Counted from the first letter of the stretch, positions 45,873 to 55,070 are shown. The stretch is DNA of 64,000 nucleotides from Gloeobacterales cyanobacterium ES-bin-313 (GCA_014379585.1 JACMLN010000099.1:37847-101846); one strand, 5' to 3'. The notes: generated by a model from the letters alone, not told the origin. Made by a program: numbers and translations.

Positions 45873-46622
45873 CTACTCCTTAAAAGCTGCTAACAACAAG
45901 GTCAAATCGTCATCTGTACGCTGCGTCACCCGTTCACCCCCCAAAAAGGCAAGAAGTTGCGCTTGGGCGACATCCCTATCCTCAACGGCTTCAACGAACC
46001 GGAAGAGGGGAGCAAAGAAAGGTGGGTGGGGTTCACCAGTCGGCATCTTGAGAGCGAGCATCTGTAGTCCGTCGGTGAGCAGAGCCAGATGGCGGGGCGG
46101 GTGGTGCCAAACCCGAAATTGGGCTTGCAATAAGGCATCTGGGGCAGTCAGAAAAGTCGTTTCGTTCAGATATTCACCCTGGGAGGGGGTGGTGAGGGCA
46201 GTGATTTGGGAAGAGCGCTCACCAACGACCACCGCACCATCCCCAATTTGAGCGACAGCAACAAAATTGGGGGCGGCCACAACAACGATCAGCGTCGTGG
46301 CGAAATCAGAAAGCGCCGCAGAACGCTTCTCTGCTTCGTTTTTAAGTGCGACGAGAGCTGTTTTAAAAGCGGAGTGCAACCAATCTTCCCAAGGGGTGTC
46401 GTCAGCTTTGCTATTTCCTTGAGATTTCATTGCCAGGAAATCCACGGCGGTTTTGGCGGCAATCTGTGCGCCTTCCTCAGCGAGAGGGGCAGAGCCAGCA
46501 CCATCGGCAACCGCAGCAATCAAGAGATCTTCAGACTGAACCCAATAGTGGGCATCTTGGCAGGGCAAACCTTGGCGCAGATGACTGGTGCCCGGTTTGG
46601 AACTGCCGACGACCCGCCACAT
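45873..46622 (-). CDS. PP2C-type protein phosphatase
   Basis: 249 residues from ATG 46622, which shares its A with the TAA of the upstream vWA gene (TAATG), so translation is coupled. Motifs of the short PP2C_2 branch: GLPCQDAHYW, AAVADGAGSAP (metal-binding Asp), AQIGDGAVVV and a C-terminal TDDDLTLLLA (metal Asp). It should remove phosphate from Ser/Thr of partner proteins in the cytoplasm. With the vWA gene it resembles two-thirds of the vWA-PP2C-kinase triad. No kinase gene adjoins. Confidence 0.88.
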   Translation of the reverse strand: MWRVVGSSKPGTSHLRQGLPCQDAHYWVQSEDLLIAAVADGAGSAPLAEEGAQIAAKTAVDFLAMKSQGNSKADDTPWEDWLHSAFKTALVALKNEAEKRSAALSDFATTLIVVVAAPNFVAVAQIGDGAVVVGERSSQITALTTPSQGEYLNETTFLTAPDALLQAQFRVWHHPPRHLALLTDGLQMLALKMPTGEPHPPFFAPLFRFVEAVEDRDVAQAQLLAFLGGERVTQRTDDDLTLLLAAFKE

Positions 46623-47296
46623 TACAACTGCCCCCATCCTGGTGGTGGCAGGGAGACTTGTTCATCGAGCTTCGACTGCGAGACACGCTGCATACTCGCC
46701 GAGAGCCACAGGAACATCTCTTTAAAATTCAATCCCCGCAGTTTCAAAGGCGCACGCACCGTGAGCGTCCGCAGGCGATCCATATTTGCTCCCTGCACCC
46801 CAACCGAGAAGAAGGCGACCCGCTTTTGATCTTCTTCGGTCTGAATGCGCTGGATAGCCCGTTGGACAACCCCCTCGGATTCCCCTTCCGGTTCACCATC
46901 GGTGATCATGAAAACCCAAGGTCGATAGTAGGAAATGCCATAGCTTCTGTAGAGCCGTTTTCGTGCTTCCACCAAATCCAAGGCTTCGTGAATCGCCGCA
47001 CCCATGCGCGTATTGCCCTGGGCAGTCAGAGTCGGTGCAGTGAACTGATCCGCTGTACTGAAATCCCGAACGATCTGGATCTGGGCATCAAAAGTAATGA
47101 CAGCGACTTCGACCCGCTTTTTGGCCAGATCATCTAGAAGGAGATCAAACTTGAAGGTTTCCAGCCCGCTTTGCAGTGCCCTCAATGGCTCTCCAGCCAT
47201 AGATCCTGACGTGTCGAGCAACAACACACAGGGACAGCGCGGTTCAGGATTTTCAGCAAACTCCACCGCTTCTTCAAGCCTGAAATTTTCGGACAT
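46622..47296 (-). CDS. von Willebrand factor A domain protein, TerY-like
   Basis: 224 residues, almost all one vWA domain. The metal-ion-dependent adhesion site is intact: DTSGSMAGEP, the Thr in AQGNTRMGAAI, and ITDGEPEGES. There is no signal peptide or membrane helix, so it is cytoplasmic and of the TerY/YegL kind that works with phosphatases and kinases in stress-response complexes rather than in adhesion. It is coupled to the PP2C gene by a one-base stop-start overlap. Confidence 0.9.
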   Translation of the reverse strand: MSENFRLEEAVEFAENPEPRCPCVLLLDTSGSMAGEPLRALQSGLETFKFDLLLDDLAKKRVEVAVITFDAQIQIVRDFSTADQFTAPTLTAQGNTRMGAAIHEALDLVEARKRLYRSYGISYYRPWVFMITDGEPEGESEGVVQRAIQRIQTEEDQKRVAFFSVGVQGANMDRLRTLTVRAPLKLRGLNFKEMFLWLSASMQRVSQSKLDEQVSLPPPGWGQL

Positions 47297-47407
47297 GGCT
47301 ACTCACTGCTAGACAACTTGCTGCAAATCCCAACTGCCCTATGATGTCACAAGGGTTTTTCCCGAAGAAAGATCATTTTTTCAGGCGTGGATCCATTGCC
47401 CACTGTT

Positions 47408-47653
47408 TTACCCAAACAGATCTGCTTCATCGATTACAAAATAACCTTCCACCAAGCGAATCATCTCGCCTGGTTCCAAAGCACCGACAGGCAATTCGCT
47501 CAGAATATTTGCTTTGCTGAATTGTTGAAGACTCGCAAGTGAGCCAACTGAATCTAAGCTTAATTTTCCACCGAGAACGAGTTGATCTTGCGTTCCCGTA
47601 TTTTGCCATTGCCAATAAATCGGAGTCGCCTGATCGAGACCGAGAATCGCCAT
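47408..47653 (-). CDS. Hypothetical protein, 81 aa
   Basis: Starting at ATG 47653, 11 bp after the PHP gene stop, it encodes a small soluble protein beginning MAILGLDQATPIYWQWQN and ending in an acidic strand (YFVIDEADLFG). A longer frame to 47761 runs inside the PHP gene and is unlikely. No family is recognised. The close spacing suggests it is the second gene of a PHP-led transcript. Confidence 0.5.
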   Translation of the reverse strand: MAILGLDQATPIYWQWQNTGTQDQLVLGGKLSLDSVGSLASLQQFSKANILSELPVGALEPGEMIRLVEGYFVIDEADLFG

Positions 47654-47664
47654 GTCTTCATCAG

Positions 47665-48432
47665 TTAACGGTTGCACAGGGTTTCTATTTCTAATTGGAT
47701 CGGTTCTAAAAGTCCGTCCGCTTGTTCCCCAGACCAGCCGTGAAAATCGTGGCTTCCCCAAAGCTGCTTATCTCGTTGCACTGCTTCTTGGCTCCAGTAA
47801 TGTTGTTGCTCAAGGCTGTGGGTAGGATGAATGACTTCGACAGCATCGACGGCATCGAGGATCGCAGCCATGTCCGGCAAACTGGGATAGCGTTGGGGGT
47901 GCGCTAAACCAACCGTGGCCTGGGATCTGTGGAGGAGCGCAATCGCATCTTTCCAAAAGGGCATCTTCGAGCGCAGACGATCCGTGTAGAGATGGCGATG
48001 GCCGATGCTCCAAGCCCGTACCGCTTCTTTCGCTCCTGCCCGTTCACAAATTTGATCTACAGCTTGCGTTCGTGTCAGGGGATTTCGTGCCAGTGCAGCT
48101 AACTGCCCATCTCCAGTCACAATGAACACCCCTTCTTGCCAGAGGTCGCTGTAGGCTTCCGTAAAATACTGGCTGTGGGCGAGCAGATCTGCCTTGGGTT
48201 TAACATCGAGACCCAGCAGATGAATTTCAGTGCCATTTTCGGTGAGGGCACTCAGTTCGATACCCGGAACGACCCAATTCGGCAATGTCCTCACACTTTG
48301 CCAGCCGGAGAGAAGATTGTGGTCTGTAATCGCAAAACGTTCGTAGCCGAGCTTTTCGGCCTGAGCGATCAGCTCGCTAGGACTCAGCCGCCCGTCCGAA
48401 AAGCAGGTGTGGTTGTGCAAGCCAACGCGCAT
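47665..48432 (-). CDS. PHP-domain metal-dependent phosphoesterase
   Basis: 255 residues from ATG 48432, chosen because GGGAGG lies 4 nt upstream; a start at 48465 adds 11 unsupported residues. PHP metal ligands are visible: GLHNHTCFSDG, AITDHNLLSG, PGIELSA, GLAHPQRYPS and SHDFHGWSG. This stand-alone PHP family includes phosphoesterases acting on nucleotides or small phosphates. The substrate is not known. A small downstream gene follows. Confidence 0.88.
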   Translation of the reverse strand: MRVGLHNHTCFSDGRLSPSELIAQAEKLGYERFAITDHNLLSGWQSVRTLPNWVVPGIELSALTENGTEIHLLGLDVKPKADLLAHSQYFTEAYSDLWQEGVFIVTGDGQLAALARNPLTRTQAVDQICERAGAKEAVRAWSIGHRHLYTDRLRSKMPFWKDAIALLHRSQATVGLAHPQRYPSLPDMAAILDAVDAVEVIHPTHSLEQQHYWSQEAVQRDKQLWGSHDFHGWSGEQADGLLEPIQLEIETLCNR

Positions 48433-48525
48433 AAACCCTCCCTGTCTGTACACAAACTGTAACACAGGGTACCCAACGGTTTGTGGTTCTCGGTACTATA
48501 AGGCTGACATGATCGGCCACCAGCA

Positions 48526-49356
48526 ATGATTGTTTTAATTACGGGCTGTTCCAGTGGATTTGGGTTGCTGAGTGCGGCGAGACTCGCAGCGGCGGGAGCG
48601 ACGGTGTACGCGACGATGCGCAACCTTGCCTCTCAAACTGCCCTGCAAGCCGAGGTCAAGCGGCGGGGGGGGCAAGTGCGAATTTTGGCGTTAGATGTCA
48701 CCGACGATGCCACCATCGCCGAAGCTGTTGCCCAGATTCAGCGCGAAGAAGGCAAGTTAGACGTGCTGATCAACAATGCCGGCTACGGATTGGGGGGTGC
48801 CCTCGAAGACCTTTTAGAGTCGGAACTGCGTGGCCAGATGGAGACAAACTTCTTTGGCGTCGCCAAGATGATCCAAGCCTGTTTGCCGCTCCTGCGCAAA
48901 AGCAAGAACGCCAAAATTATCAATATTTCTAGCGTTGCGGGTCTTGTCGGTGTCCCAGGCATCGGTGCCTACAGCGCCAGCAAATTCGCCCTCGAAGGCT
49001 ACTCGGAAGCGCTCTGGTACGAACTGGGTACTTTCGGAATCTCAGTGACGCTGATCGAGCCAGGTACCTATCCCACCGAAGTCCAGAAGAAACGTGTGTT
49101 GACCGCCAATTTTTCCAACCCCAATAGTCACTATCTTCAAGAGAACCAGACGCTTCTAGAAGCCACAGATCGGCGGGTAGCACGGGGCAAGGCCAACCCC
49201 GAAGAAGTGGCGATCTTAATCGAACAGGTGGTCAACAACCCCAAACCAAAACTGCGCTATCCGATTGGGCGCGAAGCCAAAGCGATCACGATCCTGCGCC
49301 GCTTTGCCCCCTTTCGCACCGTCTCGCGGGTGCTCACCAGAGCACTCTTTCGTTAA
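48526..49356 (+). CDS. Short-chain dehydrogenase/reductase
   Basis: 276 residues of the classical SDR type: cofactor motif TGCSSGFGLLSA, NNAGYG, catalytic Ser in NISSVAGLVG and YSASKFALEG (Tyr-x3-Lys). The glycine motif with a following neutral/basic strand suggests NADP(H). The C-terminus is longer and basic (IGREAKAITILRRFAPFR), as in retinol-dehydrogenase-like SDRs. The substrate is unknown. It converges with the VOC gene, overlapping 4 bp. Confidence 0.92.
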   Translation: MIVLITGCSSGFGLLSAARLAAAGATVYATMRNLASQTALQAEVKRRGGQVRILALDVTDDATIAEAVAQIQREEGKLDVLINNAGYGLGGALEDLLESELRGQMETNFFGVAKMIQACLPLLRKSKNAKIINISSVAGLVGVPGIGAYSASKFALEGYSEALWYELGTFGISVTLIEPGTYPTEVQKKRVLTANFSNPNSHYLQENQTLLEATDRRVARGKANPEEVAILIEQVVNNPKPKLRYPIGREAKAITILRRFAPFRTVSRVLTRALFR

Positions 49357-49742
49357 CAGCCAAGTAACTGCGCCGCATCTTCAGTGCGGGGTGCAAGAAA
49401 TTCAAAGGTATTCCCGTCGAGGTCTTTGGCATAGAAAGAACTCGTGCCGTCGCGGTGATCGTGGATTCCGGTCGCTGTAGCCCCTTGATCCTTCAATTCG
49501 CTGAAATATCTGTGCAGATCTTCAAGGTTATCGAGGACGAAACCGAAGTGAGGGCCAGCGGCGGCATACTTCGGTCCAAGCAGTGCCAGTCCATCGTTTC
49601 CAGCCTTGACGAAGGCCCAATCTTCGTCTTGCCAAGCGACTTCCATGCCGAGGGTCTTATAAAAATCTACGGCTCGCTGCACTTCTTGAACGCAGATAGC
49701 GATGTGGCCGAGGCGAGTTAAACGAGTACGGACAGCAGTCAT
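49353..49742 (-). CDS. VOC-family (glyoxalase/dioxygenase-like) protein
   Basis: 129 residues from ATG 49742 (MTAVRTRLTRLGHIAI); an upstream ATG at 49823 adds unrelated residues and would overlap the neighbour. Two beta-alpha-beta3 modules: LTRLGHIAICVQEVQRAVDFY and HFGFVLDNLEDLHRYFSELK, ending YAKDLDGNTFEFLAPR, with metal ligand candidates His and Glu. It is cytoplasmic and could be a lyase or dioxygenase. No specific reaction can be assigned. Confidence 0.87.
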   Translation of the reverse strand: MTAVRTRLTRLGHIAICVQEVQRAVDFYKTLGMEVAWQDEDWAFVKAGNDGLALLGPKYAAAGPHFGFVLDNLEDLHRYFSELKDQGATATGIHDHRDGTSSFYAKDLDGNTFEFLAPRTEDAAQLLGC

Positions 49743-49791
49743 GGCAGGGTTTTGAATGCGACTTTTTCTATCGTGACACACGCAATTGCAG

Positions 49792-50427
49792 TTATTTGGA
49801 AGCAGGAGCCAATAAGCTGCCAAACCGCTTCAAAATCCGTAGGACAGGATACAGATCATTGCTGCGATTCAATAGGGAAAATACATCTGATAGTCCATAT
49901 TTTGGCGCATTACCTGACACTAGCTTGATGAACAAAAACTCACTCCCGTTCAGTACTACCCCAAACAATGGGCGATCCGAAACAGGACAGGCGAGCATGT
50001 AGGCAAGCGCTTGGGGAATTGCTTTTGTCAAGGATAATTCCGAATTCTTTGCCTCAATGACCGTGACCCAAAGTTGCTCCTGAACCACCAGCACGTCGAT
50101 ACTTCCCTGGACCACCTCCCCCTCATCTTCTGCGGAAACACGCACATCTTTCTCGCCATCGACGCGGAAAGGGGGTTCATAAAACCCAGCTAAATCTAAA
50201 AGGGGTGACAGTACCACCATTTTGGCAATGCTCTCCATCACCGGGTATTCCAGAAGATAGAGATAATTACGCTTTAAACGATCTAACGCCTGTCGCTCTC
50301 CATCTGCTAACTCAGGCAAATCGCCCAACCATTCCTGAAAAAAAGATTCAGCTTCTACCCGCTGCAACCCAAACTTGGCTTTTAGATCATGGAGTTTTAC
50401 GTTTCTTGCTGCAATCGTTTGTGCCAT
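49792..50427 (-). CDS. Stand-alone PD-(D/E)XK nuclease-like protein (restriction R-subunit type)
   Basis: 211 residues. A helical start (~1-75) precedes a nuclease-like core with SIDVLVV (Asp111) and VIEAKNSE (Glu125-x-Lys127), then a helix with Gln139, which together match a type I restriction R-subunit N-terminal nuclease. No helicase domain is attached and no HsdS/HsdM is nearby. Similar lone proteins are frequent in cyanobacteria. It could be a DNA nuclease or a remnant. The nearest DNA methyltransferase lies about 5 kb away. Confidence 0.75.
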   Translation of the reverse strand: MAQTIAARNVKLHDLKAKFGLQRVEAESFFQEWLGDLPELADGERQALDRLKRNYLYLLEYPVMESIAKMVVLSPLLDLAGFYEPPFRVDGEKDVRVSAEDEGEVVQGSIDVLVVQEQLWVTVIEAKNSELSLTKAIPQALAYMLACPVSDRPLFGVVLNGSEFLFIKLVSGNAPKYGLSDVFSLLNRSNDLYPVLRILKRFGSLLAPASK

Positions 50428-50618
50428 TTGGGTTTGCCCGTCAGCTCAGTCAGAGTTCTACACTTAGATTAACTGGGGAAGAGACCCATGGCACTTTTCT
50501 CGACTCAGCCAAGAAAACAGTGGTTGCACCGAAAATTGTTTAAGCCAGCTCAGAAGCAATTTGGATCCGATTGGCTCTTGCTGGTTTACCCTAAACAGGA
50601 TGCAATTTTGACCGCAGC

Positions 50619-51722
50619 ATGGGCGACTGGCAATCAGTAAGCATCGATGGTTTGGCTGCATTGCCGGACGTGGCGGGGGTCTATCGGTTTCGAGATGCCC
50701 AAGGACGGATTCTTTATATCGGCAAGTCCGTGCATCTGCGCACACGGGTACGCTCCTACCTGCGACGCGATGGTGGGCATTCTCGGCAAACAGAACGGCT
50801 CAAATTTGAAGCTCGCACTGTCGAAGTCTTGGCGACGGGTTCTGAATTAGCGGCTCTGCTCCTCGAAGGTCGGTTGATTCGTCAAGTGTTGCCCCCGTTC
50901 AATCAGGCCCAGAAGCGCTTTCGCCACTACCCTTTTTTGAAATTGACTCTCCAAGAAACCTATCCCCGATTGCAACTGACGCGGGTTTTGGCAGCGGACG
51001 GTGCTGAGTACTACGGCCCCTATAGCCAACCTCATTTTGTTCGAACGATTGCCGAATTGCTGTCCACCAATTTGATGCTGCGGGACTGTCGGGATCTCTC
51101 GGCAATTCGGCACGGGTGCCTCCTCGATCAACTGGGGAAATGTCTCGCTCCTTGCCGCAGCGAATCGGTCAAAGCTGAATACCAGCAGCGGGTCGGACAG
51201 TTGCGTGCCCTCCTGCGAGGGGAACAGCGTGAGACCCTTCTCAGCCGCTTTGAAGCCCAGATGCACCAGGCAGCCGAACGCGAAGATTTTGAACTGGCTG
51301 CGCGTTGGCGGGATCGTTGGCAGAGTTTGCGGGGATTTTTGACCCAACAAGGCTATCTACGCGAACGCATTCGCCTCGATGCTGTGGCTGTACAACCGGG
51401 TCCACCGGATCAAGGCCGCAGTGTTCAAGTTTTTTGGATCCGGCGGGGCAAGGTCGTGGCTGAACAGTCGATCCCATCCGCTTGGAAACCTAAACAGATC
51501 AAGACGACGATTGAGGCAACTTTCAAGACCCATTTTTTGGGACTGTGGGAAGAAAGTACGTTTGTCTTGCCCCAACAAGATCTCGACGAAGTGCAGATCA
51601 TCGGGGATTGGCTCTACCGTCATCGACAGGACGCGGATTTACTTTGGCTCACCGAAGTGGAACCGGAACAGGTGGTTACGGTGGTTGCCGAACTGATTGC
51701 CCAACAGCGACTGCGGGGGTAA
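50619..51722 (+). CDS. Short UvrC-like GIY-YIG nuclease
   Basis: 367 residues. The GIY-YIG domain has GVYRF (20-24), LYIGKS (32-37), Arg43 and a catalytic Glu candidate in LLLEGRLI. A middle segment has RHGCLLDQLGKCLAPC, the cysteine arrangement typical of UvrC, and a UVR helix pair follows (RFEAQMHQAAEREDFELAARWRD in part). The RNase H-like second nuclease and the HhH domains of full UvrC (~600 aa) are missing. It may make the 3' incision, like Cho, or serve another repair role. A full uvrC should exist elsewhere in the genome. Confidence 0.82.
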   Translation: MGDWQSVSIDGLAALPDVAGVYRFRDAQGRILYIGKSVHLRTRVRSYLRRDGGHSRQTERLKFEARTVEVLATGSELAALLLEGRLIRQVLPPFNQAQKRFRHYPFLKLTLQETYPRLQLTRVLAADGAEYYGPYSQPHFVRTIAELLSTNLMLRDCRDLSAIRHGCLLDQLGKCLAPCRSESVKAEYQQRVGQLRALLRGEQRETLLSRFEAQMHQAAEREDFELAARWRDRWQSLRGFLTQQGYLRERIRLDAVAVQPGPPDQGRSVQVFWIRRGKVVAEQSIPSAWKPKQIKTTIEATFKTHFLGLWEESTFVLPQQDLDEVQIIGDWLYRHRQDADLLWLTEVEPEQVVTVVAELIAQQRLRG

Positions 51723-51780
51723 GTCGTTCCTCTCGTACCACCAACAGGTAAGCTAGTGAGAGTTTTGCTGTCAGAATGCT

Positions 51781-53685
51781 ATGCCCCAACTGCCACCTTC
51801 GCCGCCTGCCCATGTTTGGATCGCCGAGGTCCCCCCCAGTGACCTGCGCTCCTTGATCGCACAATCACCTCAAGGCCAAGCAGCAGACCTCCAATCGACC
51901 GACCTCCAACCCCGCGACAAAAGCGTTCCTGTCGGTGGAGTCATCGCTCCTGGGGAAGAAGTCTTTTTGAGTGCAGACAGCCAGGAGTACGAAGAGAATG
52001 GCAAGATCTTTTTGGCCAGGGGAAACGTCCGCCTGCGCTTTCAAAATATCGAACTGACCTCTGAAACCCTACGTGTGGATCTCAAGACGCGGATCGCGGT
52101 CGCCGAAGGCAGCCCAAAGATTCGGCAGGGGGATCAGATCCTCGTTGGCACACGCTTGGAGTACAACTTTGCCCAAAGCAAAGGGGTGCTCTTCAACGCC
52201 CAAGGCACGATCGATACCAAATCCGTGGGGACAGTGCCCACACCACCTCTTGCCAGCGACCTGACTTTACCCCTCGCAGCCGATCCAAATTCACCGCTTG
52301 CGGCTGTTGGCGGGGTTGTGCGCTTCAAAGCGGAAAGACTCAACTTTGGCCCCGACGGCTGGGTTGCCGATAACTTGCGGGTGACACCCGATCAGTTTGA
52401 CCCCCCTGAACTCGAACTCCTCTCACCGAAGGCGACCCTAAAAGCGATCGATGCTCGCCAGAGCCGTCTCAATATTGACGGTGGTTCTCTTCTCTTTAAC
52501 CAAAACTTTAGTTTGCCAACCCCTTTTTACACCAATGTTCTCGATAGCAGAAAACGCAAAGCACCCAACGAATTTGGCTCCGACAGCTTCGACAAAGATG
52601 GTATCTACTACCAACAAAATTTCTACTACGACCTTGCCAAAAATGCCGAATTGACGATTTCACCCCAGTTCTATTTGCAGCGCGCACTTTCTGGGGGAGC
52701 CGTTCTCGATGCGTTTAACCTCGGTCTACAGGTCAAGCTCAGTGTGGACTATGGCAATGGCCAATTGACGCGACTGTTCAGCGAACTGAATAGCTTGCGC
52801 CTAGACGATCTCAATAACCGCTCCCGTTTTCGCCTTGAACATCTGGTTTCCTTGGGGAACCACACCCTGACCTTGAATTACTCTTTTCGTGAACGCTTTT
52901 TCAACGGCCCGTTCTTCTTTCAGACGGTTCAGTCGAGCTACGGGGCAACCATCGACTCCCCTTTTATCACCCTCGGTGATACAGGCATTCGCCTCACCTA
53001 TCAGGCCAGTTATGCATATATTCGTGCCAATTCGGATCGAAGTGATCTGCCAGGTCTGCCAGAACTGTCCCGCTTTCGCGTCGCAACGGCGCTGAGCAAA
53101 ACGATCCCAATCATCGAAGGCCCCTATGCGCCCTATACGAAAGAATTTCTGCGCTACACGTTTAAGCCCGTGGTACCAGGACTGTGGGTCGATGTCGGTA
53201 CCAACTATACACAGTCTTGGTATGGCAATGGCGACACCCAATCCTACTTGACAGGCTACGTCAACCTGCGGGCCGTGATTGGGCGATTTGCCAAGGACTT
53301 CTTCGATTACACGTCTTTGAATTTGGGCTACAACAACGGCCTTGCAAGTGGCGGATCCCCTTTTCTTGCGGATCGGATCGGCACGTTCCAACAGATCAAT
53401 CTTGGCCTTACGCAACAGCTCTACGGCCCTTTTCGGATTGGGGTGCAAACCCTCTTCGATCCGAACATCAATCGAACACTGGATACTTACTACACCTTTA
53501 GCTTCGATCACCGTAGCTACTCTTTGGCCTTGATCTATAACTCTGTACGCCAGACTGGGGGCATCCAACTGCGGATCGATGAATTCAACTGGGGAACCAA
53601 TCCCTACGGGCGGCCAGACCAAGTTACGGATGTCGTCGGTGGGGTTGAGCGATTTAGCCGACTTAATGGCCCAGGAAATCCTTGA
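51781..53685 (+). CDS. LptD-like outer-membrane protein (OstA N-domain, DUF3769)
   Basis: 634 residues. Residues ~55-150 form an OstA/LptA-like repeat domain (FLSADSQEYEENGKIFLARG, LTSETLRVDLKTRIAVAEG), and the rest is a large outer-membrane beta-barrel rich in alternating strands and aromatic girdles. In cyanobacteria such DUF3769 proteins are the LptD equivalents that insert lipopolysaccharide into the outer membrane. No cleavable signal peptide is visible at the proposed ATG, and an upstream in-frame TGA at 51757 blocks extension. A C7 run at about 51830-51836 could hide a frameshift. Confidence 0.82.
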   Translation: MPQLPPSPPAHVWIAEVPPSDLRSLIAQSPQGQAADLQSTDLQPRDKSVPVGGVIAPGEEVFLSADSQEYEENGKIFLARGNVRLRFQNIELTSETLRVDLKTRIAVAEGSPKIRQGDQILVGTRLEYNFAQSKGVLFNAQGTIDTKSVGTVPTPPLASDLTLPLAADPNSPLAAVGGVVRFKAERLNFGPDGWVADNLRVTPDQFDPPELELLSPKATLKAIDARQSRLNIDGGSLLFNQNFSLPTPFYTNVLDSRKRKAPNEFGSDSFDKDGIYYQQNFYYDLAKNAELTISPQFYLQRALSGGAVLDAFNLGLQVKLSVDYGNGQLTRLFSELNSLRLDDLNNRSRFRLEHLVSLGNHTLTLNYSFRERFFNGPFFFQTVQSSYGATIDSPFITLGDTGIRLTYQASYAYIRANSDRSDLPGLPELSRFRVATALSKTIPIIEGPYAPYTKEFLRYTFKPVVPGLWVDVGTNYTQSWYGNGDTQSYLTGYVNLRAVIGRFAKDFFDYTSLNLGYNNGLASGGSPFLADRIGTFQQINLGLTQQLYGPFRIGVQTLFDPNINRTLDTYYTFSFDHRSYSLALIYNSVRQTGGIQLRIDEFNWGTNPYGRPDQVTDVVGGVERFSRLNGPGNP

Positions 53686-53746
53686 GGGTAGAGACTGCTA
53701 CTATGTCTGAGAGGCACAGGGTTAGCAGCGGTGGGGGAAGGGTAAA

Positions 53747-54181
53747 GTGAAGGATCTGATCTTAGTCAGTGAAAAGAAAGTGAATGCTTTGATCCTCCGT
53801 GGTTATCGGATTGAAGGGCATTTCGTCGTCGCCATCTGGGGACTGCAATCAGCACAGCCGCAACCAAAGCGGCTAATCTTTGAAAGTTTCGACGATATGA
53901 ATCGCACCTGGTTCAACTTCAATAACATGGAGCCGGATGCGCTACAGACAGACTTACTAGCCCGCAAAGAGGGTTTGCAGCCACGGCTTCCTCGCATTCA
54001 ACGCAATCCAAATCGCAATCGCGATGGGGAAAGCAGTGAACGTCCTAGCCGTCCACCAATAGATCGGCCATCCAGTTCAGATCGCCCCTACCGCAGCAGC
54101 GGTGGCTTTGAGCGCACCGACGATGCCCCCCGCGAACGCCCACGCATCGAACGCCCTCGTCGCCTCAATCCGGATACCTAA
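53747..54181 (+). CDS. Hypothetical protein with Arg/Pro-rich tail
   Basis: 144 residues from GTG 53747. An ordered N-terminal part (~1-80) starts MKDLILVSEKKVNALILRGY and includes WGLQSAQPQPKRLIFESFDD. The C-terminal half is low complexity, rich in Arg, Pro, Asp and Ser (RPSRPPIDRPSSSDRPYRSS), and should be disordered. No membrane segment. It lies between the LptD-like and ROK genes on the same strand, 4 bp before the ROK start. Not recognised. Confidence 0.6.
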   Translation: MKDLILVSEKKVNALILRGYRIEGHFVVAIWGLQSAQPQPKRLIFESFDDMNRTWFNFNNMEPDALQTDLLARKEGLQPRLPRIQRNPNRNRDGESSERPSRPPIDRPSSSDRPYRSSGGFERTDDAPRERPRIERPRRLNPDT

Positions 54182-54185
54182 AAAG

Positions 54186-55070
54186 ATGGCTTCAGTCATC
54201 GCCATCGATCTTGGTGGCACAGGGATTAAAGCTGGCCATTTCGACGCTGAAGGTCGAGAACTCGCCGTCATTTCCCGTCCGACTCCACGCCCAGGCACCC
54301 CTGAAGCGATCTTCGCTTCCTTCAAAGAGATCGTCGCCACCCTCGACCCACAAAAGCGCGCTTCCGCAATTGGCGTGGGAGTGCCTGGTCTGGTGGATAC
54401 CACCGGTCGCCTCGTCTACGCCACTTGCAACTTGGACGGCTGGCACGACGTGCCTCTGGCGGAGCAGTTGGAACAGGCAACGGGTCTACCGACGGTTCTC
54501 GGCAATGATGCCAATCTGGCCGCCCTAGGCGAAGTCTGGCTAGGCAGTGCGAGTCAGTACGGCAGTGCGATTTTGCTCACCTTGGGGACTGGAGTCGGCG
54601 GCGGCATCATTCATCAAGGCACAGTTTTCACCGGATCGCGGGGGCTGGCAGGTGAAATCGGCCACATGGTCTTCGATCGTTCTGGGCCTGCGTGCGTCTG
54701 TGGCAGTAAAGGCTGTCTTGAACAGTACATCTCTGCCCCTGCTATTCAACGCCGCTTTGGAACGGATCCAGAAGTACTGGGCAAACTGGCAGAGTCGGGA
54801 GACCAAGAAGCCCTCGCCTGTTGGCAGGAAGTGGGTAAGGATCTCGGTTTCGCTCTCGTGAGTCTCTTGAATTTGCTCGATTCTGAGGTAGCAATTGTCG
54901 GGGGTGGGGTGAGTGCCAGTTGTCGATTTATGTTTCCAGCTGCTCTCGAAGAGATGGCGCGTTATCCCACTTCGGTGCGCCCCGGCTTTCAACTCCTGCA
55001 AGCCAGCTTAGGAAACGATGCAGGACGCATCGGAGCAGCCCGCTTGGCACTGAGCACTTTGGTCAGCTAG
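54186..55070 (+). CDS. ROK-family sugar kinase (glucokinase-like)
   Basis: 294 residues from ATG 54186; the frame is open further upstream but inside the previous gene. Features: AIDLGGTGIKAGHFD (phosphate loop), LGNDANLAALGE with the catalytic Asp region, LGTGVGGGIIHQG, and the ROK zinc signature AGEIGHMVFDRSG followed by CVCGSKGCLEQYIS (His and three Cys). It phosphorylates glucose or a related sugar with ATP. It ends with TAG directly followed by the methyltransferase GTG. Confidence 0.92.
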   Translation: MASVIAIDLGGTGIKAGHFDAEGRELAVISRPTPRPGTPEAIFASFKEIVATLDPQKRASAIGVGVPGLVDTTGRLVYATCNLDGWHDVPLAEQLEQATGLPTVLGNDANLAALGEVWLGSASQYGSAILLTLGTGVGGGIIHQGTVFTGSRGLAGEIGHMVFDRSGPACVCGSKGCLEQYISAPAIQRRFGTDPEVLGKLAESGDQEALACWQEVGKDLGFALVSLLNLLDSEVAIVGGGVSASCRFMFPAALEEMARYPTSVRPGFQLLQASLGNDAGRIGAARLALSTLVS

